The position numbers and the translations under genes are program-made. 45,440 bases of DNA from Acinetobacter rudis (lineage in GTDB: Bacteria; Pseudomonadota; Gammaproteobacteria; Pseudomonadales; Moraxellaceae): NCBI RefSeq assembly GCF_000829675.1, contig NZ_BBRX01000036.1, forward strand, positions 1 to 45,440, written 5' to 3'. Shown here one piece after another: positions 1 to 7,960 of this stretch. The notes beneath the pieces were generated by a model. It was not told the origin of the DNA. It saw nothing but the letters and a program-made list of their open reading frames with translations, and ran no database searches. Numbering within the stretch: the first letter of the stretch is position 1; every line of letters begins with the position of its first letter.

Positions 1-366
1 TTGTGCATAACGGCCATCAGCATCTTTAGTCGCGCCGAAGTTGCGCCATTGATGACCGTAAACAGGGCCCAGCTCACCTTCAGGACGGCCAAAACGCGCA
101 GTTTGTTCAGCCGTAGCCCATTCATCCCAAATCGTAACTTTGTTGTCTTGTAGATACTGCACATGAGTATCACCTTTGAGGAACCAGAGGAGCTCAATGG
201 CAATCGAGCGGAAATGGACTTTTTTGGTCGTTAACAGCGGAAATCCTTTAGAAAGGTCAAAACGCATTTGGTGTCCAAAGACTGAACGCGTCCCTGTACC
301 TGTACGGTCACCCTTGTCTGCGCCTTGATCGAGGATATGTTGTAGAAGGTCGAGGTACACTTGCAT
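1..366 (-). CDS. thyA: Thymidylate synthase, N-terminal part (gene runs off the left edge)
   Basis: ThyA makes dTMP from dUMP with methylene-tetrahydrofolate in the cytoplasm. The first 122 codons are visible, starting at the ATG at 366-364. They begin [15 protein letters not shown] and contain the phosphate-binding GDRTGTGT segment (about residues 19-26, including Arg21), the [14 protein letters not shown] stretch, and the [10 protein letters not shown] and [11 protein letters not shown] motifs typical of bacterial ThyA. The catalytic cysteine lies beyond the window edge, so the gene cannot be judged complete. The reading frame has no break here. In many Proteobacteria lgt lies directly upstream of thyA. 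Here lgt (2275-3099) is on the same strand but separated from thyA by three genes (775-2167) that look inserted. Confidence 0.96.
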   Translation of the reverse strand, partial: MQVYLDLLQHILDQGADKGDRTGTGTRSVFGHQMRFDLSKGFPLLTTKKVHFRSIAIELLWFLKGDTHVQYLQDNKVTIWDEWATAEQTARFGRPEGELGPVYGHQWRNFGATKDADGRYAQ

Positions 367-774
367 AAACGTTTTAAACTCCACTGAGGGTATGCATAAT
401 TGCTATGCAGATCTATTTTTAGGAACGAATCAGTATACTAAAAGCAGCTTGGATTTTATAGCGTATCGGTACGATCAACTCAAACTAAGCGTCCCATCTT
501 TTTGCGCAGTTTGAGTGAGTAAGATTGAATTATTGTTCAATAAGTGAGCGTTATGGCCAAAGAGTAGGCTTTAATATTATCAAAAAAAATTTTTTTTAAA
601 TAAAAAGTTAAATGATATTAAAGTCAAAATTACAAGTTTCCTTACATTTTAAAGGGTTGGCTTTTCTTGATAGTCGGTTAGTATCTCAGGCTTGAAATTA
701 TTTGCTCGTGTTTACAGTATGTCTTTTCATACTTGAGGACAGTGAGTATTTAGAATGAAACTTGAGAGTTAACA
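367..774. other. AT-rich intergenic region between thyA and the amidase gene
   Basis: This 408-base gap between divergent genes must hold both promoters. I see no convincing ORF in it. It contains an inverted repeat with arms ACTCAAACT at 478-486 and AGTTTGAGT at 508-516, with extra GCG/CGC pairing inside. It also has a perfect A8T8 tract at 582-597 inside a very AT-rich stretch. No clean -35/-10 pair stands out, so I call no promoter. Confidence 0.6.
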
Positions 775-1356
775 ATGCTTATAGACTATAACCCTTATGT
801 GTCGGACCTACATTCAATCGTTGAACCCGCAGCAGAACATCTCGTTGTTAACCACTATACTCCCGAAGCAAAAGCTTATTTAGAATTTACTAATTCAACA
901 AAAACAACAACTCCAGCTACAAACGACAATAATCATCAAAACCCATCTTATTTCAGCACAAAATATTCTTTTGAAAGTATTCAGAATGGCATTTCTGTAA
1001 ATATCGATAAATTTACACAACGTTTAAAAAATATTTCTGCAACCAGCAGTTCAAGACGCTGTGCACGTAGTATTCGTCTAGCGCTAGAGAGTGCTGGTGC
1101 TAAATTTAGTGATCATCCAATTGCAGCGGCTGATTGGGGTAATACATTGCTCAAGATTGGTTATAAGCAAATTAGCCCAGCATTTGATCAGCCCCATGAA
1201 GGCGATATTTATATTATTAATCGTACTGCAAAACATCGTTATGGGCATATTGCTGGTTTTTCTGGTTCAGCATGGGTTTCAGACTTTCAGCAACGCAGTC
1301 ATGATGTTTATAAAGAAGAAAACGTAACTTACACTTACTATCGTTTAACTTCATAA
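775..1356 (+). CDS. CHAP/NlpC-P60-like peptidoglycan amidase, candidate secreted antibacterial effector
   Basis: This 193-residue protein has a polar, Asn/Thr-rich N-terminal third (to about residue 75) followed by a papain-like amidase domain. The likely nucleophile is Cys96 in SSRRCARSIRLALESAG. It is followed by DWGNTLLKIGY, the GDIYIIN strand, the likely catalytic His158 in RYGHIAGFSG, and the WVSDFQQR segment. This order is typical of small CHAP-type peptidoglycan amidohydrolases, many of which are delivered by type VI secretion. There is no signal peptide or membrane segment, so a periplasmic target would need a dedicated export route; that is inference. No vgrG, hcp or paar gene is near. 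The ATG at 775 follows a weak GAGAG. Downstream, facing it, lie two small membrane proteins that might be immunity proteins. The amidase fold is fairly sure; the effector role is a guess. Confidence 0.72.
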   Translation: MLIDYNPYVSDLHSIVEPAAEHLVVNHYTPEAKAYLEFTNSTKTTTPATNDNNHQNPSYFSTKYSFESIQNGISVNIDKFTQRLKNISATSSSRRCARSIRLALESAGAKFSDHPIAAADWGNTLLKIGYKQISPAFDQPHEGDIYIINRTAKHRYGHIAGFSGSAWVSDFQQRSHDVYKEENVTYTYYRLTS

Positions 1357-1376
1357 CAGCTGATACAAACTTGAGT

Positions 1377-1751
1377 CTAGGTGTTGGGAGCGCTCCGACG
1401 ACTGCGCTGACTATAAATAGAAATTAGAAAAAAGCCGAGCAAGCTATAGCCAATGATTTGTATCGCTGCGAGTGATTTATTCACCTCAGGCAGCCAAATA
1501 ATCAGTCCAACAGCAATAAGACCTAAACCAAGATATAACCAAGTCGAGTAAGACAGATATTTTCTGAGCTTTGAGTGTAAGCGGATTTGATAAATCAAAT
1601 GCACTGCACAGCCAAGCAATAGGCTAAATAATGCTACACCGCGCGGTATTTCCTGCAACTTTGCACAGTAGTATAAAAGTATAAAGGTGCCGATACAGAG
1701 CAAGAGTTTAACTTGCCGTGTGCAACGTGCTGAATACCAAAAATCGAGCAT
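1377..1751 (-). CDS. Small four-helix membrane protein, unknown function (copy B)
   Basis: The 124-residue protein starts MLDFWYSARCTRQVKLL and has about four hydrophobic segments (residues near 15-30, 38-55, 68-88 and 95-115) with a basic C-terminal tail (SQRSRRSA). It has no recognisable domain. It resembles its upstream neighbour in size, topology and its opening MLDFWY (the neighbour has MLEFWF), so the two are probably tandem paralogues. The gap between them is only 32 bases, which suggests one transcript. The gene converges on the amidase gene with 20 bases between the stops. No clear ribosome binding site precedes the ATG. Confidence 0.7.
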   Translation of the reverse strand: MLDFWYSARCTRQVKLLLCIGTFILLYYCAKLQEIPRGVALFSLLLGCAVHLIYQIRLHSKLRKYLSYSTWLYLGLGLIAVGLIIWLPEVNKSLAAIQIIGYSLLGFFLISIYSQRSRRSAPNT

Positions 1752-1783
1752 GAACTGTGCCTTGTGCGTTGAGCAATTAAATC

Positions 1784-2167
1784 TTAGGTTGAGCCAGTGG
1801 TCTTTGTGCGATTGAGTAAAGACATCGGTGAGAAAAAACAGACAGCCAAAGCCATAAAGCCTATGCCTTGTGCACCTGGGAGTAGAATCTCACCAGTTTG
1901 TATATTTTTTAAAATCAAAGCCAAAATCAACGCAACAGGTATCCATGTCAACAGGCGATAGAGTAAACCTGTTGGATTTTTCTGGGCAAAATGCAATTTC
2001 ATATAGCGACAAATTAGGAAAATAATTCCTGTCCCAGTAAACATAAGGATTGAAGCGAGATCAAGGGGTTGATTGAGATAAAGTGCGATGGTCAGCAGCG
2101 CGATCAAGACAAAAAGCATCAGTTTCTTTGTGACAGAAATAGTCGTATCAAACCAGAATTCAAGCAT
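1784..2167 (-). CDS. Small four-helix membrane protein, unknown function (copy A)
   Basis: I prefer the ATG at 2167, giving 127 residues beginning MLEFWFDTTISVTKKLM, because this matches the start of the downstream paralogue. An in-frame ATG at 2206 would add 13 residues. Neither has a strong ribosome binding site. Four hydrophobic segments are visible, separated by short charged loops such as RYMKLHFAQKNPTG. I recognise no family. Position next to a putative amidase effector and duplication with the next gene would fit an immunity or accessory role, but nothing in the sequence proves it. Confidence 0.65.
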   Translation of the reverse strand: MLEFWFDTTISVTKKLMLFVLIALLTIALYLNQPLDLASILMFTGTGIIFLICRYMKLHFAQKNPTGLLYRLLTWIPVALILALILKNIQTGEILLPGAQGIGFMALAVCFFSPMSLLNRTKTTGST

Positions 2168-2224
2168 AGTGATATCAAGTAAATAAGATGAAAAGTACTT
2201 TAACATATGTCTGTTCTATACATA

Positions 2225-2257
2225 TAAAAAAGGGGAAAGCATGAATGCTTTCCCCTT
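2225..2257 (-). terminator. Intrinsic terminator of lgt
   Basis: A GGGGAAAGC/GCTTTCCCC hairpin (arms about 2232-2240 and 2247-2255) is followed on the minus strand by a run of six T. It lies 20 bases after the lgt stop. Confidence 0.85.
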
Positions 2258-2274
2258 AAGTGTTTGGTATCACT

Positions 2275-3099
2275 TTATACAGAGGTATTTTTCTGAGGAC
2301 CCCAGTCAAAGATTTTTTTCTGGTAGGCGTACCAGATCATCCAGAGCCCTACTAATATCATAGGAAGTGACAATAACTGTCCCTTAGTGACCCAGCCTAG
2401 TAAGATAAAGCCTTGATCTGCATCAGGCTCGCGGAAGAACTCCATGAAGAAACGAGCACAGCCATAACCCATTAAGAAAACGGCAGATACAGCCATGCGT
2501 GGGCGAGGTTTGCTACTAAACCACCAAATCACAATGAACAGTATTAGGCCTTCACAAAGCGCTTGATAGATCTGTGAGGGGTGACGGATTAACTGTAGTG
2601 GATCAGTTGGGAAGATCATGCCCAAAGCGAAGTTTGGATCCGTGACTGGGCGTCCATAAAGCTCGCCACCAATGAAGTTACCTAGACGACCAAACATTAG
2701 TCCAGTTGGAACACAAGGTGCGATAAAGTCTAAGGTTTCAAACCAAGTCTTTTTGTATTTATGACACCAGAACAGCATGGCAATCATGACTCCAAGGAAG
2801 CCACCATGAAAACTCATTCCGCCCGTCCAGATCTTAAAGAGCCAAATAGGATCAGCTAAGAATTTATCAAACTCGTAGAACAATACATAGCCAAAACGAC
2901 CACCGAGGATCACCCCCATTGCCCCATAAAATATTAAATCGGAGAGCATCTCTGGTGACCAATGATCACGCTGTTTCGCACGATAACTTGCAAGTCCCCA
3001 AGCACATAGAAATGCCAAGAGGTACATAAGTCCATACCAATGTACTTTGACTGGACCCAAGGATAATGCAATCGGGTCAATGTTCGGATAGGTCAGCAT
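2275..3099 (-). CDS. lgt: Prolipoprotein diacylglyceryl transferase
   Basis: Lgt transfers diacylglycerol from phosphatidylglycerol to the lipobox cysteine of prolipoproteins in the inner membrane, the first step of lipoprotein maturation. The 274-residue protein has about seven membrane segments. It carries HGGF at residues 98-101 and the family signature GRLGNFIGGELYGR at 137-150, with the essential arginine at 138. Length is normal. The ATG at 3099 is preceded by AAGGA at good spacing. A strong terminator follows. Its substrates within this window would include the three lipoproteins encoded at 29512-31242. Confidence 0.97.
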   Translation of the reverse strand: MLTYPNIDPIALSLGPVKVHWYGLMYLLAFLCAWGLASYRAKQRDHWSPEMLSDLIFYGAMGVILGGRFGYVLFYEFDKFLADPIWLFKIWTGGMSFHGGFLGVMIAMLFWCHKYKKTWFETLDFIAPCVPTGLMFGRLGNFIGGELYGRPVTDPNFALGMIFPTDPLQLIRHPSQIYQALCEGLILFIVIWWFSSKPRPRMAVSAVFLMGYGCARFFMEFFREPDADQGFILLGWVTKGQLLSLPMILVGLWMIWYAYQKKIFDWGPQKNTSV

Positions 3100-3192
3100 T
3101 CAAGATCCTTGATATTCTGTTTTGCACAGATTTTAGCTTAATCATATGAAAAATGTTGTACATTCAATGTGTAAAGTCATAGGAATTACGCG

Positions 3193-3987
3193 ATGTGTAT
3201 AGTTGCATTGGCATGGCAGGTTTTAGATGGACTGCCGCTTTGCCTAATCTCGAATCGTGATGAGTTTTATCATCGACCAAGTGCTCAGATCGATTTTTGG
3301 CCCAATAGTCAGATTATTGCAGGACAAGATTTGCAATCAGGAGGTACATGGCTTGGTGTGACGAAGACAGGGCGGTGGGCGATTATTACAAATTATCGCG
3401 ATGCACGAGAACAGCAGCAGTATGCCACTTCACGTGGCCATTTGTTGCAACAGTTTCTTGAGTCAGATCAATTACCTTTACGTTTTGCCCAGCAATTAGA
3501 GCAGCACCAGTGTGATTACGCGGGGTTTAATTTATTTATTGGTGATCGTCGACAAGCTGTTTATATCAGTAATCGAGGAGAACCACCACAGGTACTGGCT
3601 GCAGGCGTATATACCTTATCTAATGGAATTTTGTCAGATGATTGGGTTAAAACACGACATTTACGCAAACGATTTACTCAAGAATTTTTGCCATTGCTAC
3701 AGCTTGAACATACTCCTGAAGCAACAATTCAACAATTGGCTTGGGATTTACTGCAAGACCAACGTAAGGTTGAGATCGACCAACTACCACAAACGGGTAT
3801 AGATACAGCGTTTGAATTGTTACTGTCCTCGACATTTATACAAAGTCCAAATTATGGAACGAGATGCTCAAACTTGCTCAGAATGAGCCAAGAGGGGTGG
3901 AGTTGGTTGGAGAAAACTCAGTATGGGGCAGCCCAAGGTGAGATTCGAACCATCAATACGATTTGGTCTGAAAAAAAGCCGACTTAA
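3193..3987 (+). CDS. NRDE (TANGO2-like) family protein
   Basis: The 264-residue protein starts MCIVALAW and has the family-defining Asn-Arg-Asp-Glu tetrapeptide in LISNRDEFYHRPS (about residues 20-30), followed by GGTWLGVTKTGRWAIITNYRD. Cys2 just after the initiator Met is typical of this family, whose fold resembles N-terminal nucleophile hydrolases. No substrate is established for the bacterial members. It is divergent from lgt across a 93-base gap. An AGGAA box precedes the ATG. The last bases overlap the hairpin that terminates tatC from the other strand. Confidence 0.9.
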   Translation: MCIVALAWQVLDGLPLCLISNRDEFYHRPSAQIDFWPNSQIIAGQDLQSGGTWLGVTKTGRWAIITNYRDAREQQQYATSRGHLLQQFLESDQLPLRFAQQLEQHQCDYAGFNLFIGDRRQAVYISNRGEPPQVLAAGVYTLSNGILSDDWVKTRHLRKRFTQEFLPLLQLEHTPEATIQQLAWDLLQDQRKVEIDQLPQTGIDTAFELLLSSTFIQSPNYGTRCSNLLRMSQEGWSWLEKTQYGAAQGEIRTINTIWSEKKPT

Positions 3988-3994
3988 AGTCGGC
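3971..3994 (-). terminator. Intrinsic terminator of the tat operon
   Basis: Arms GCCGACT (3978-3984) and AGTCGGC (3988-3994) form a tight hairpin, followed on the minus strand by seven T. It overlaps the last codons and stop of the convergent NRDE gene. Confidence 0.85.
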
Positions 3995-4015
3995 AGATAA
4001 AACAGTTGAGTTTAA

Positions 4016-4822
4016 TTATGTTGCTTCAGTAGGATCTACCTTGCGTTTTTCAATGAGTTTACCTAGCAATAGACCCAGTTCAAACAGCATCCACATTGGA
4101 ATAGCCAGCATAATCATGGATAAGGCATCAGGTGGGGTTGCAAACATTGCAACAAAGAAACAGCCTACGATAATAAAGCGTCTTTTTTCCGCCAAAGTCT
4201 TCGTATCAACAATACCGATTAAAATCAGTACCAAAGTAATAATAGGAATTTCAAAGGTCAGGCCGAAGACCAAAAAGAGCTTTAAACAGAAAGTTAAGTA
4301 GCTATTGATATCAGTCATGGGTGCGACAGTATCAGGAGAAACACTGATAAAAAAGTGCAAAATTGAAGGAAGGGCAACAAAGTATGCAAAACAAATGCCT
4401 GCATAAAACAGGCTAATGCTACCTAATAATAATGGGATGGCTAAATTCTTTTCTTTTTCGTAGAGGGCGGGTTTGATATAGGCCCAAAGCTGATAAATGA
4501 TAAATGGCATGGCCAACATAATCGCGACGAAAAAGTTGAGTTTAAAGGGAGCCATAAAAGTGGCAGTAACATCCGTTGCAATCATCGTAGATTGAGCGGG
4601 TAACTGCGCACGAAGCGGAGCGGATAAGGTGCTATAAGTCTTATTGGCAAAAGGAAGTAAGCAGAAAAATAAAACTAAGAGCACAGCAACGATTTTAAAA
4701 AGATGTTTACGTAGGATCACCAAATGCTTGGTAATTGGCATTTCTTCTAAAGTCGCTTGCTCTGTTGCAGATGGATCATGCAAAGCTGGTGGCTGAGTTT
4801 GGGAACTCATGGTATCACTCAT
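4016..4822 (-). CDS. tatC: Sec-independent protein translocase subunit TatC
   Basis: TatC is the polytopic receptor that binds twin-arginine signal peptides in the inner membrane. I place the start at the ATG at 4822, which overlaps the tatB stop as ATGA; this gives 268 residues. A longer reading from 4888 would only read through tatB in another frame. After a polar N-terminus comes the family segment ITKHLVILRKHLFK, a large periplasmic loop, and six membrane helices. FGLTFEIPI, with the conserved Phe and Glu, is visible in the C-terminal half. The overlap with tatB implies translational coupling. Confidence 0.96.
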   Translation of the reverse strand: MSDTMSSQTQPPALHDPSATEQATLEEMPITKHLVILRKHLFKIVAVLLVLFFCLLPFANKTYSTLSAPLRAQLPAQSTMIATDVTATFMAPFKLNFFVAIMLAMPFIIYQLWAYIKPALYEKEKNLAIPLLLGSISLFYAGICFAYFVALPSILHFFISVSPDTVAPMTDINSYLTFCLKLFLVFGLTFEIPIITLVLILIGIVDTKTLAEKRRFIIVGCFFVAMFATPPDALSMIMLAIPMWMLFELGLLLGKLIEKRKVDPTEAT

Positions 4823-5271
4823 ACTGCTACCTGAAATTCGGGAACTACATGTGGGGTGTTGGTGCAAAGAATCAGAACACTGCTGCAACTGTGATATTGC
4901 AACCAGATCTGTGGTACATACAACATAGGTATAGTCTGTTCAATATATTGGTATTGTGAGCTACTGGGTTGCGGTGTGATCTCTGGTTCTGTGACGAGTG
5001 GCTGATTTGCTTGTTGTTGTAATTCTTGCATTTGCCGCTGCATCTTTTCTTCAAGCTCATGAATACGTTGCATTTCTTGATTCATTTGTTCACGTAGTTC
5101 AGACAAGCGTAATTCGCGGTCAATATCATTTTGCACGCTACTAATTGCACGTTTAAATTTACTGTACCACTTGGCTGCAAAGCGTGCGGCTTCTGGGAGC
5201 TTTTCTGGTCCAAGTACCAAGAGGGCAATGACACCAAACACCAGAAGTTCAGAAAAACCTACATCAAGCAT
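4819..5271 (-). CDS. tatB: Twin-arginine translocase subunit TatB
   Basis: TatB forms the substrate-receptor complex with TatC. The 150-residue protein begins MLDVGFSELLVFGVIALLVLG, one membrane helix with the conserved Glu8, followed by the GPEKLPEAAR hinge and a long amphipathic helix. A coiled-coil-like region rich in Glu and Gln follows (about residues 55-90). The last 50 residues are low-complexity and not conserved in the family. It lies 20 bases after tatA and overlaps tatC by four bases. Confidence 0.95.
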   Translation of the reverse strand: MLDVGFSELLVFGVIALLVLGPEKLPEAARFAAKWYSKFKRAISSVQNDIDRELRLSELREQMNQEMQRIHELEEKMQRQMQELQQQANQPLVTEPEITPQPSSSQYQYIEQTIPMLYVPQIWLQYHSCSSVLILCTNTPHVVPEFQVAV

Positions 5272-5291
5272 AGCCTTACCTCACCAGTTTA

Positions 5292-5519
5292 TTATTGTTT
5301 TACCGTTGAGTTTACATCGCTATTCGTTGTTTGATGCTCAAGCGTACGTGGCTCATTGATTGAAGCTGTAGTTGTGGTTTCTTCTTCTTTGATCGATTTT
5401 TTAAAATCTTTCACAGCACCACCAACATCTTTGCCTAAATTTTTAAGCTTTGACGTACCGAACAGTAAAATTACAACGATTGCGAAAATCACAACATGCC
5501 AAATTGATAATCCAGCCAT
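5292..5519 (-). CDS. tatA: Twin-arginine translocase subunit TatA
   Basis: TatA oligomers form the transport-active element of the Tat system. The start is the ATG at 5519, preceded by AGGAG at eight bases; the open frame extends further upstream but without conservation. The 75-residue product reads [20 protein letters not shown], one N-terminal membrane helix, then the [22 protein letters not shown] amphipathic helix that defines TatA/E proteins, then an acidic/Thr-rich tail. It is first in a tatA-tatB-tatC operon ending at the hairpin at 3971-3994. Confidence 0.95.
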   Translation of the reverse strand: MAGLSIWHVVIFAIVVILLFGTSKLKNLGKDVGGAVKDFKKSIKEEETTTTASINEPRTLEHQTTNSDVNSTVKQ

Positions 5520-5662
5520 GAGAAAAACTCCTAATTGATCAACCGCTATATCAACAGCAAAACGTGACAACGCCGTGACATTAATGTTGCAATTTAGGGA
5601 CATAAGGACTAGACGAGCAAAAAGGAAAAGGAGCATGCTAAACTTTCTTGGATTTTTCTTAG

Positions 5663-6556
5663 GTGCTGCCGTTAATGCTTTTTCCGCTGTTCTCTTTTTT
5701 GTGTGGTATGGCTTTAGCCAGTGTAAAAGGGCATGCCCAGCTTAAGACAGTGTTATCGACACTCTTAGCGAAAATTCTGATTCCTTTTGTAATCATATAT
5801 AACATGGTGTTCTATCAGGAGGGCCATCTTGCACTGATTGCTTTGAGTATTCTCGCAGCAGTATCACTTTATGCACTCTATGTGCTGTTATTTAAAGATC
5901 GTTTGCAGGCCCTATGTTGTAGCTATACCAATATAGGTTGGTTAGGTTTACCCATTGCCATGTCTATTTTTGGTTCAGAAGTGAGTGGTGCGATGATCGC
6001 TTTGTATATTGGGGGATCATTATTTGGCAATATTTGGGCTACGTCAGCAGTAAGTCAAACCGCACAACCTCCGCTCGTCATGATCAAAGGGTTACTGCGT
6101 TCACCGCCTGTCATTGCTTTATGTATTGCGGCAATATTGCGGGTACTTGGTGTAGATCACATGGCCCATCATGCACACATGGATTGGGCATATTTGGTTT
6201 CGAAGTGGGGTATGAGTTTTGCAGGGATGTGTGTGCTTGGAATGTGGTTAAGACATACACGGGTCAATGTGACTGATTTGATTTTGAGCAGTAAAATAGC
6301 GTTATTTAAGCTCTTGTGTGGGGCGCTGTTTTGTCTTGTGGTGTATTTGTTTATTGAGAATGATGCCATACACCAATCGATCGCGGTAATTTTCTTATTA
6401 TTTTGTCTACCGCCAGCAGCCAATATCGTCGCTTTGGAAACCCATTATCAAGGAACAGGAACATCCGCGAAGTATATTGCTGCTGGTACGATTGTCAGTT
6501 GCGTTGTGATTGTGCTTTATGCTGCACTTTGGTATTTATTCGCATCACGTGTGTAA
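5663..6556 (+). CDS. AEC (auxin efflux carrier) family transporter; 5' end uncertain
   Basis: This is a 297-residue inner-membrane protein with about ten hydrophobic segments. Family-like features include the Asn-Gly-Leu-Pro pattern in [17 protein letters not shown] (about residues 90-106) and the related [11 protein letters not shown] near residue 255. AEC proteins are secondary carriers, often for organic acids; the substrate here is unknown. The start is doubtful. GTG at 5663 directly follows an in-frame TAG. ATG at 5675 has AGGTG nine bases upstream. A purine-rich site and ATG at 5635 open a different frame that overlaps it. The gene converges with rdgB with only nine bases between stops. 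Confidence 0.82.
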   Translation: MLPLMLFPLFSFLCGMALASVKGHAQLKTVLSTLLAKILIPFVIIYNMVFYQEGHLALIALSILAAVSLYALYVLLFKDRLQALCCSYTNIGWLGLPIAMSIFGSEVSGAMIALYIGGSLFGNIWATSAVSQTAQPPLVMIKGLLRSPPVIALCIAAILRVLGVDHMAHHAHMDWAYLVSKWGMSFAGMCVLGMWLRHTRVNVTDLILSSKIALFKLLCGALFCLVVYLFIENDAIHQSIAVIFLLFCLPPAANIVALETHYQGTGTSAKYIAAGTIVSCVVIVLYAALWYLFASRV

Positions 6557-6565
6557 TATCAAATT

Positions 6566-7198
6566 TTAACGTGCTGAATTGAGGCTGGCTTTAAACAATT
6601 GCATTGCTTGGCCGCGATGGCTTATTTTGTTCTTATCGGCTTTGCTCAATTCTGCACTGCTACAGCCAAGTTCAGGAAGCCAGAACAATGGATCATAACC
6701 AAAACCATTTTCTCCACGTGGAACCTCAAGTAATTCCCCATGCCAAATTCCTTGGAAAATTTGAGGTAATGGGTCTTCGGCGTGTTGTACAAGTACTAAG
6801 ACACAAACAAACATAGCTTCAAGCGCCTGATCAGGTTTACGTAAAGCTTTAACATCTTCAAGAAGTTTGGTGTTGTTTGCTGCATCGTCACCATGTTCAC
6901 CAGCATAGCGGGCTGAATAAATGCCTGGTGCACCACCTAAGGCAGGAATACATAGACCAGAATCATCAGCAATTGCAGGATGACCTGAGATTTTGGCAGC
7001 ATGACGCGCTTTAATAATGGCATTTTCAACAAAACTTAAACCATCTTCAATTGCATCTTCAATGTTAAGTTGGCCTTGTGCAATCACTTGTACAGGTAGC
7101 TTAAGTTGTTCAAATAGGTGTTCAAACTCTGTAATTTTACCTTTGTTATTACTGGCTAAAATTAAACGACTTTGAGATAACCAATCTGTTGCTGACAT
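6566..7198 (-). CDS. rdgB: XTP/dITP pyrophosphohydrolase (RdgB/HAM1 family)
   Basis: RdgB removes non-canonical purine nucleotides (ITP, dITP, XTP) from the pool by hydrolysing them to monophosphates. The 210-residue protein has the N-terminal LASNNKGKITEFE motif, the metal and base-binding DDSGLCIPALGGAPGIYSARYAG segment, and the C-terminal GENGFGYDPLF and SHRGQAM motifs. Length is normal for the family. The ATG at 7198 is standard. It appears to be a single-gene unit; the 168 bases upstream contain the terminator of the Sel1-repeat gene. Confidence 0.96.
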   Translation of the reverse strand: MSATDWLSQSRLILASNNKGKITEFEHLFEQLKLPVQVIAQGQLNIEDAIEDGLSFVENAIIKARHAAKISGHPAIADDSGLCIPALGGAPGIYSARYAGEHGDDAANNTKLLEDVKALRKPDQALEAMFVCVLVLVQHAEDPLPQIFQGIWHGELLEVPRGENGFGYDPLFWLPELGCSSAELSKADKNKISHRGQAMQLFKASLNSAR

Positions 7199-7316
7199 AT
7201 CGTAAATGCTCTAAAAAATTAATGTGCTTAGTTTAAATGATTTTCTGCAAGCCGTTGTAGCAGGTACAGCAGAATTCTTCAATTGGGAGGGGAGTGTAAT
7301 GTGGTCATTGAGTCAG

Positions 7317-7339
7317 AAAAAAAGCACCGTTTCGGTGCT
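7317..7339 (-). terminator. Intrinsic terminator of the metX-metW-Sel1 unit
   Basis: Arms AGCACCG (7323-7329) and CGGTGCT (7333-7339) with a TTT loop, followed on the minus strand by a T run. It lies 28 bases after the stop of the Sel1-repeat gene. Confidence 0.85.
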
Positions 7340-7366
7340 CTAGTTCTTCAATCAAAAATATTGAAA

Positions 7367-7960
7367 TTATTGTGCTTGAATCCAACGGTCAGCACGCTCA
7401 CGTGCCGTACGGATTTGGTCTTGAGTTAAGTTGGCAGCCAAAGCTGTTTTCTTTGTTTCAGACATATTCATCACTTTATTGTCAAGCATGCCATCACGGG
7501 TAGAAAGTTCATACCACTGGTAAGCGCCAATATAGTTTTTCTTTTGCTCTTCCATTACCGCAAGGTTAAAGCTGGCACGGTTGTCACCATGACTTGCTGC
7601 TTTTTCAAGATATTGACGTGCTAAGGTTTCGTTTTTAGAAACGCCAATACCATCAGCATACATACGGCCAACGTTGAGCTGTGCAGCAGAGATGCCTTGA
7701 TCAGCTGCGGCTTTATACCAAGTAAATGCTTGCTTATCGTCTTTTTGAATTTCACGACCGAGTTGGTAGTGAGTTGCTAAATAAAACTGTGCCGCTGCTT
7801 GTCCAGATTTTGCCGCTTTAAAGAGGTCTTGAACTGGCATGTGCGCATATTGTGCAGCTAATGCTGAGGTAGAAGGTTTTTGCTGGGGAATATAGTCAGC
7901 ATGCGCTTGCATACTGAGCATGCCAAAAAATAAGGTACTACCTAATAAAATTTTCTTCAT
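7367..7960 (-). CDS. Exported Sel1-like repeat (TPR-type) protein
   Basis: The 197-residue protein has a clear signal peptide (MKKILLGSTLFFGMLSMQAHA, cut after Ala21) and no lipobox. The mature part contains Sel1-like helical repeats: AAKSGQAAAQFYLATHYQLG, then KDDKQAFTWYKAAADQGISAAQLNVGRMY, then ETLARQYLEKAASHGDNRASFNLAVM. Sel1 repeats are protein-protein interaction scaffolds, and the repeat spacing here is regular. The start overlaps the metW stop as ATGA, so it is cotranscribed with metX and metW. Why a periplasmic scaffold is coupled to methionine synthesis is not evident. Confidence 0.9.
   Translation of the reverse strand: MKKILLGSTLFFGMLSMQAHADYIPQQKPSTSALAAQYAHMPVQDLFKAAKSGQAAAQFYLATHYQLGREIQKDDKQAFTWYKAAADQGISAAQLNVGRMYADGIGVSKNETLARQYLEKAASHGDNRASFNLAVMEEQKKNYIGAYQWYELSTRDGMLDNKVMNMSETKKTALAANLTQDQIRTARERADRWIQAQ

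Noticed and set aside
4823..4888. Longer N-terminus for tatC from 4888
   Set aside because: It would lie wholly inside tatB in another frame. The ATGA junction at 4819-4822 and the TatC N-terminal pattern support the ATG at 4822.
5520..5636. Longer tatA reading to 5636
   Set aside because: The extra 39 residues are not TatA-like, and AGGAG is positioned for the ATG at 5519.
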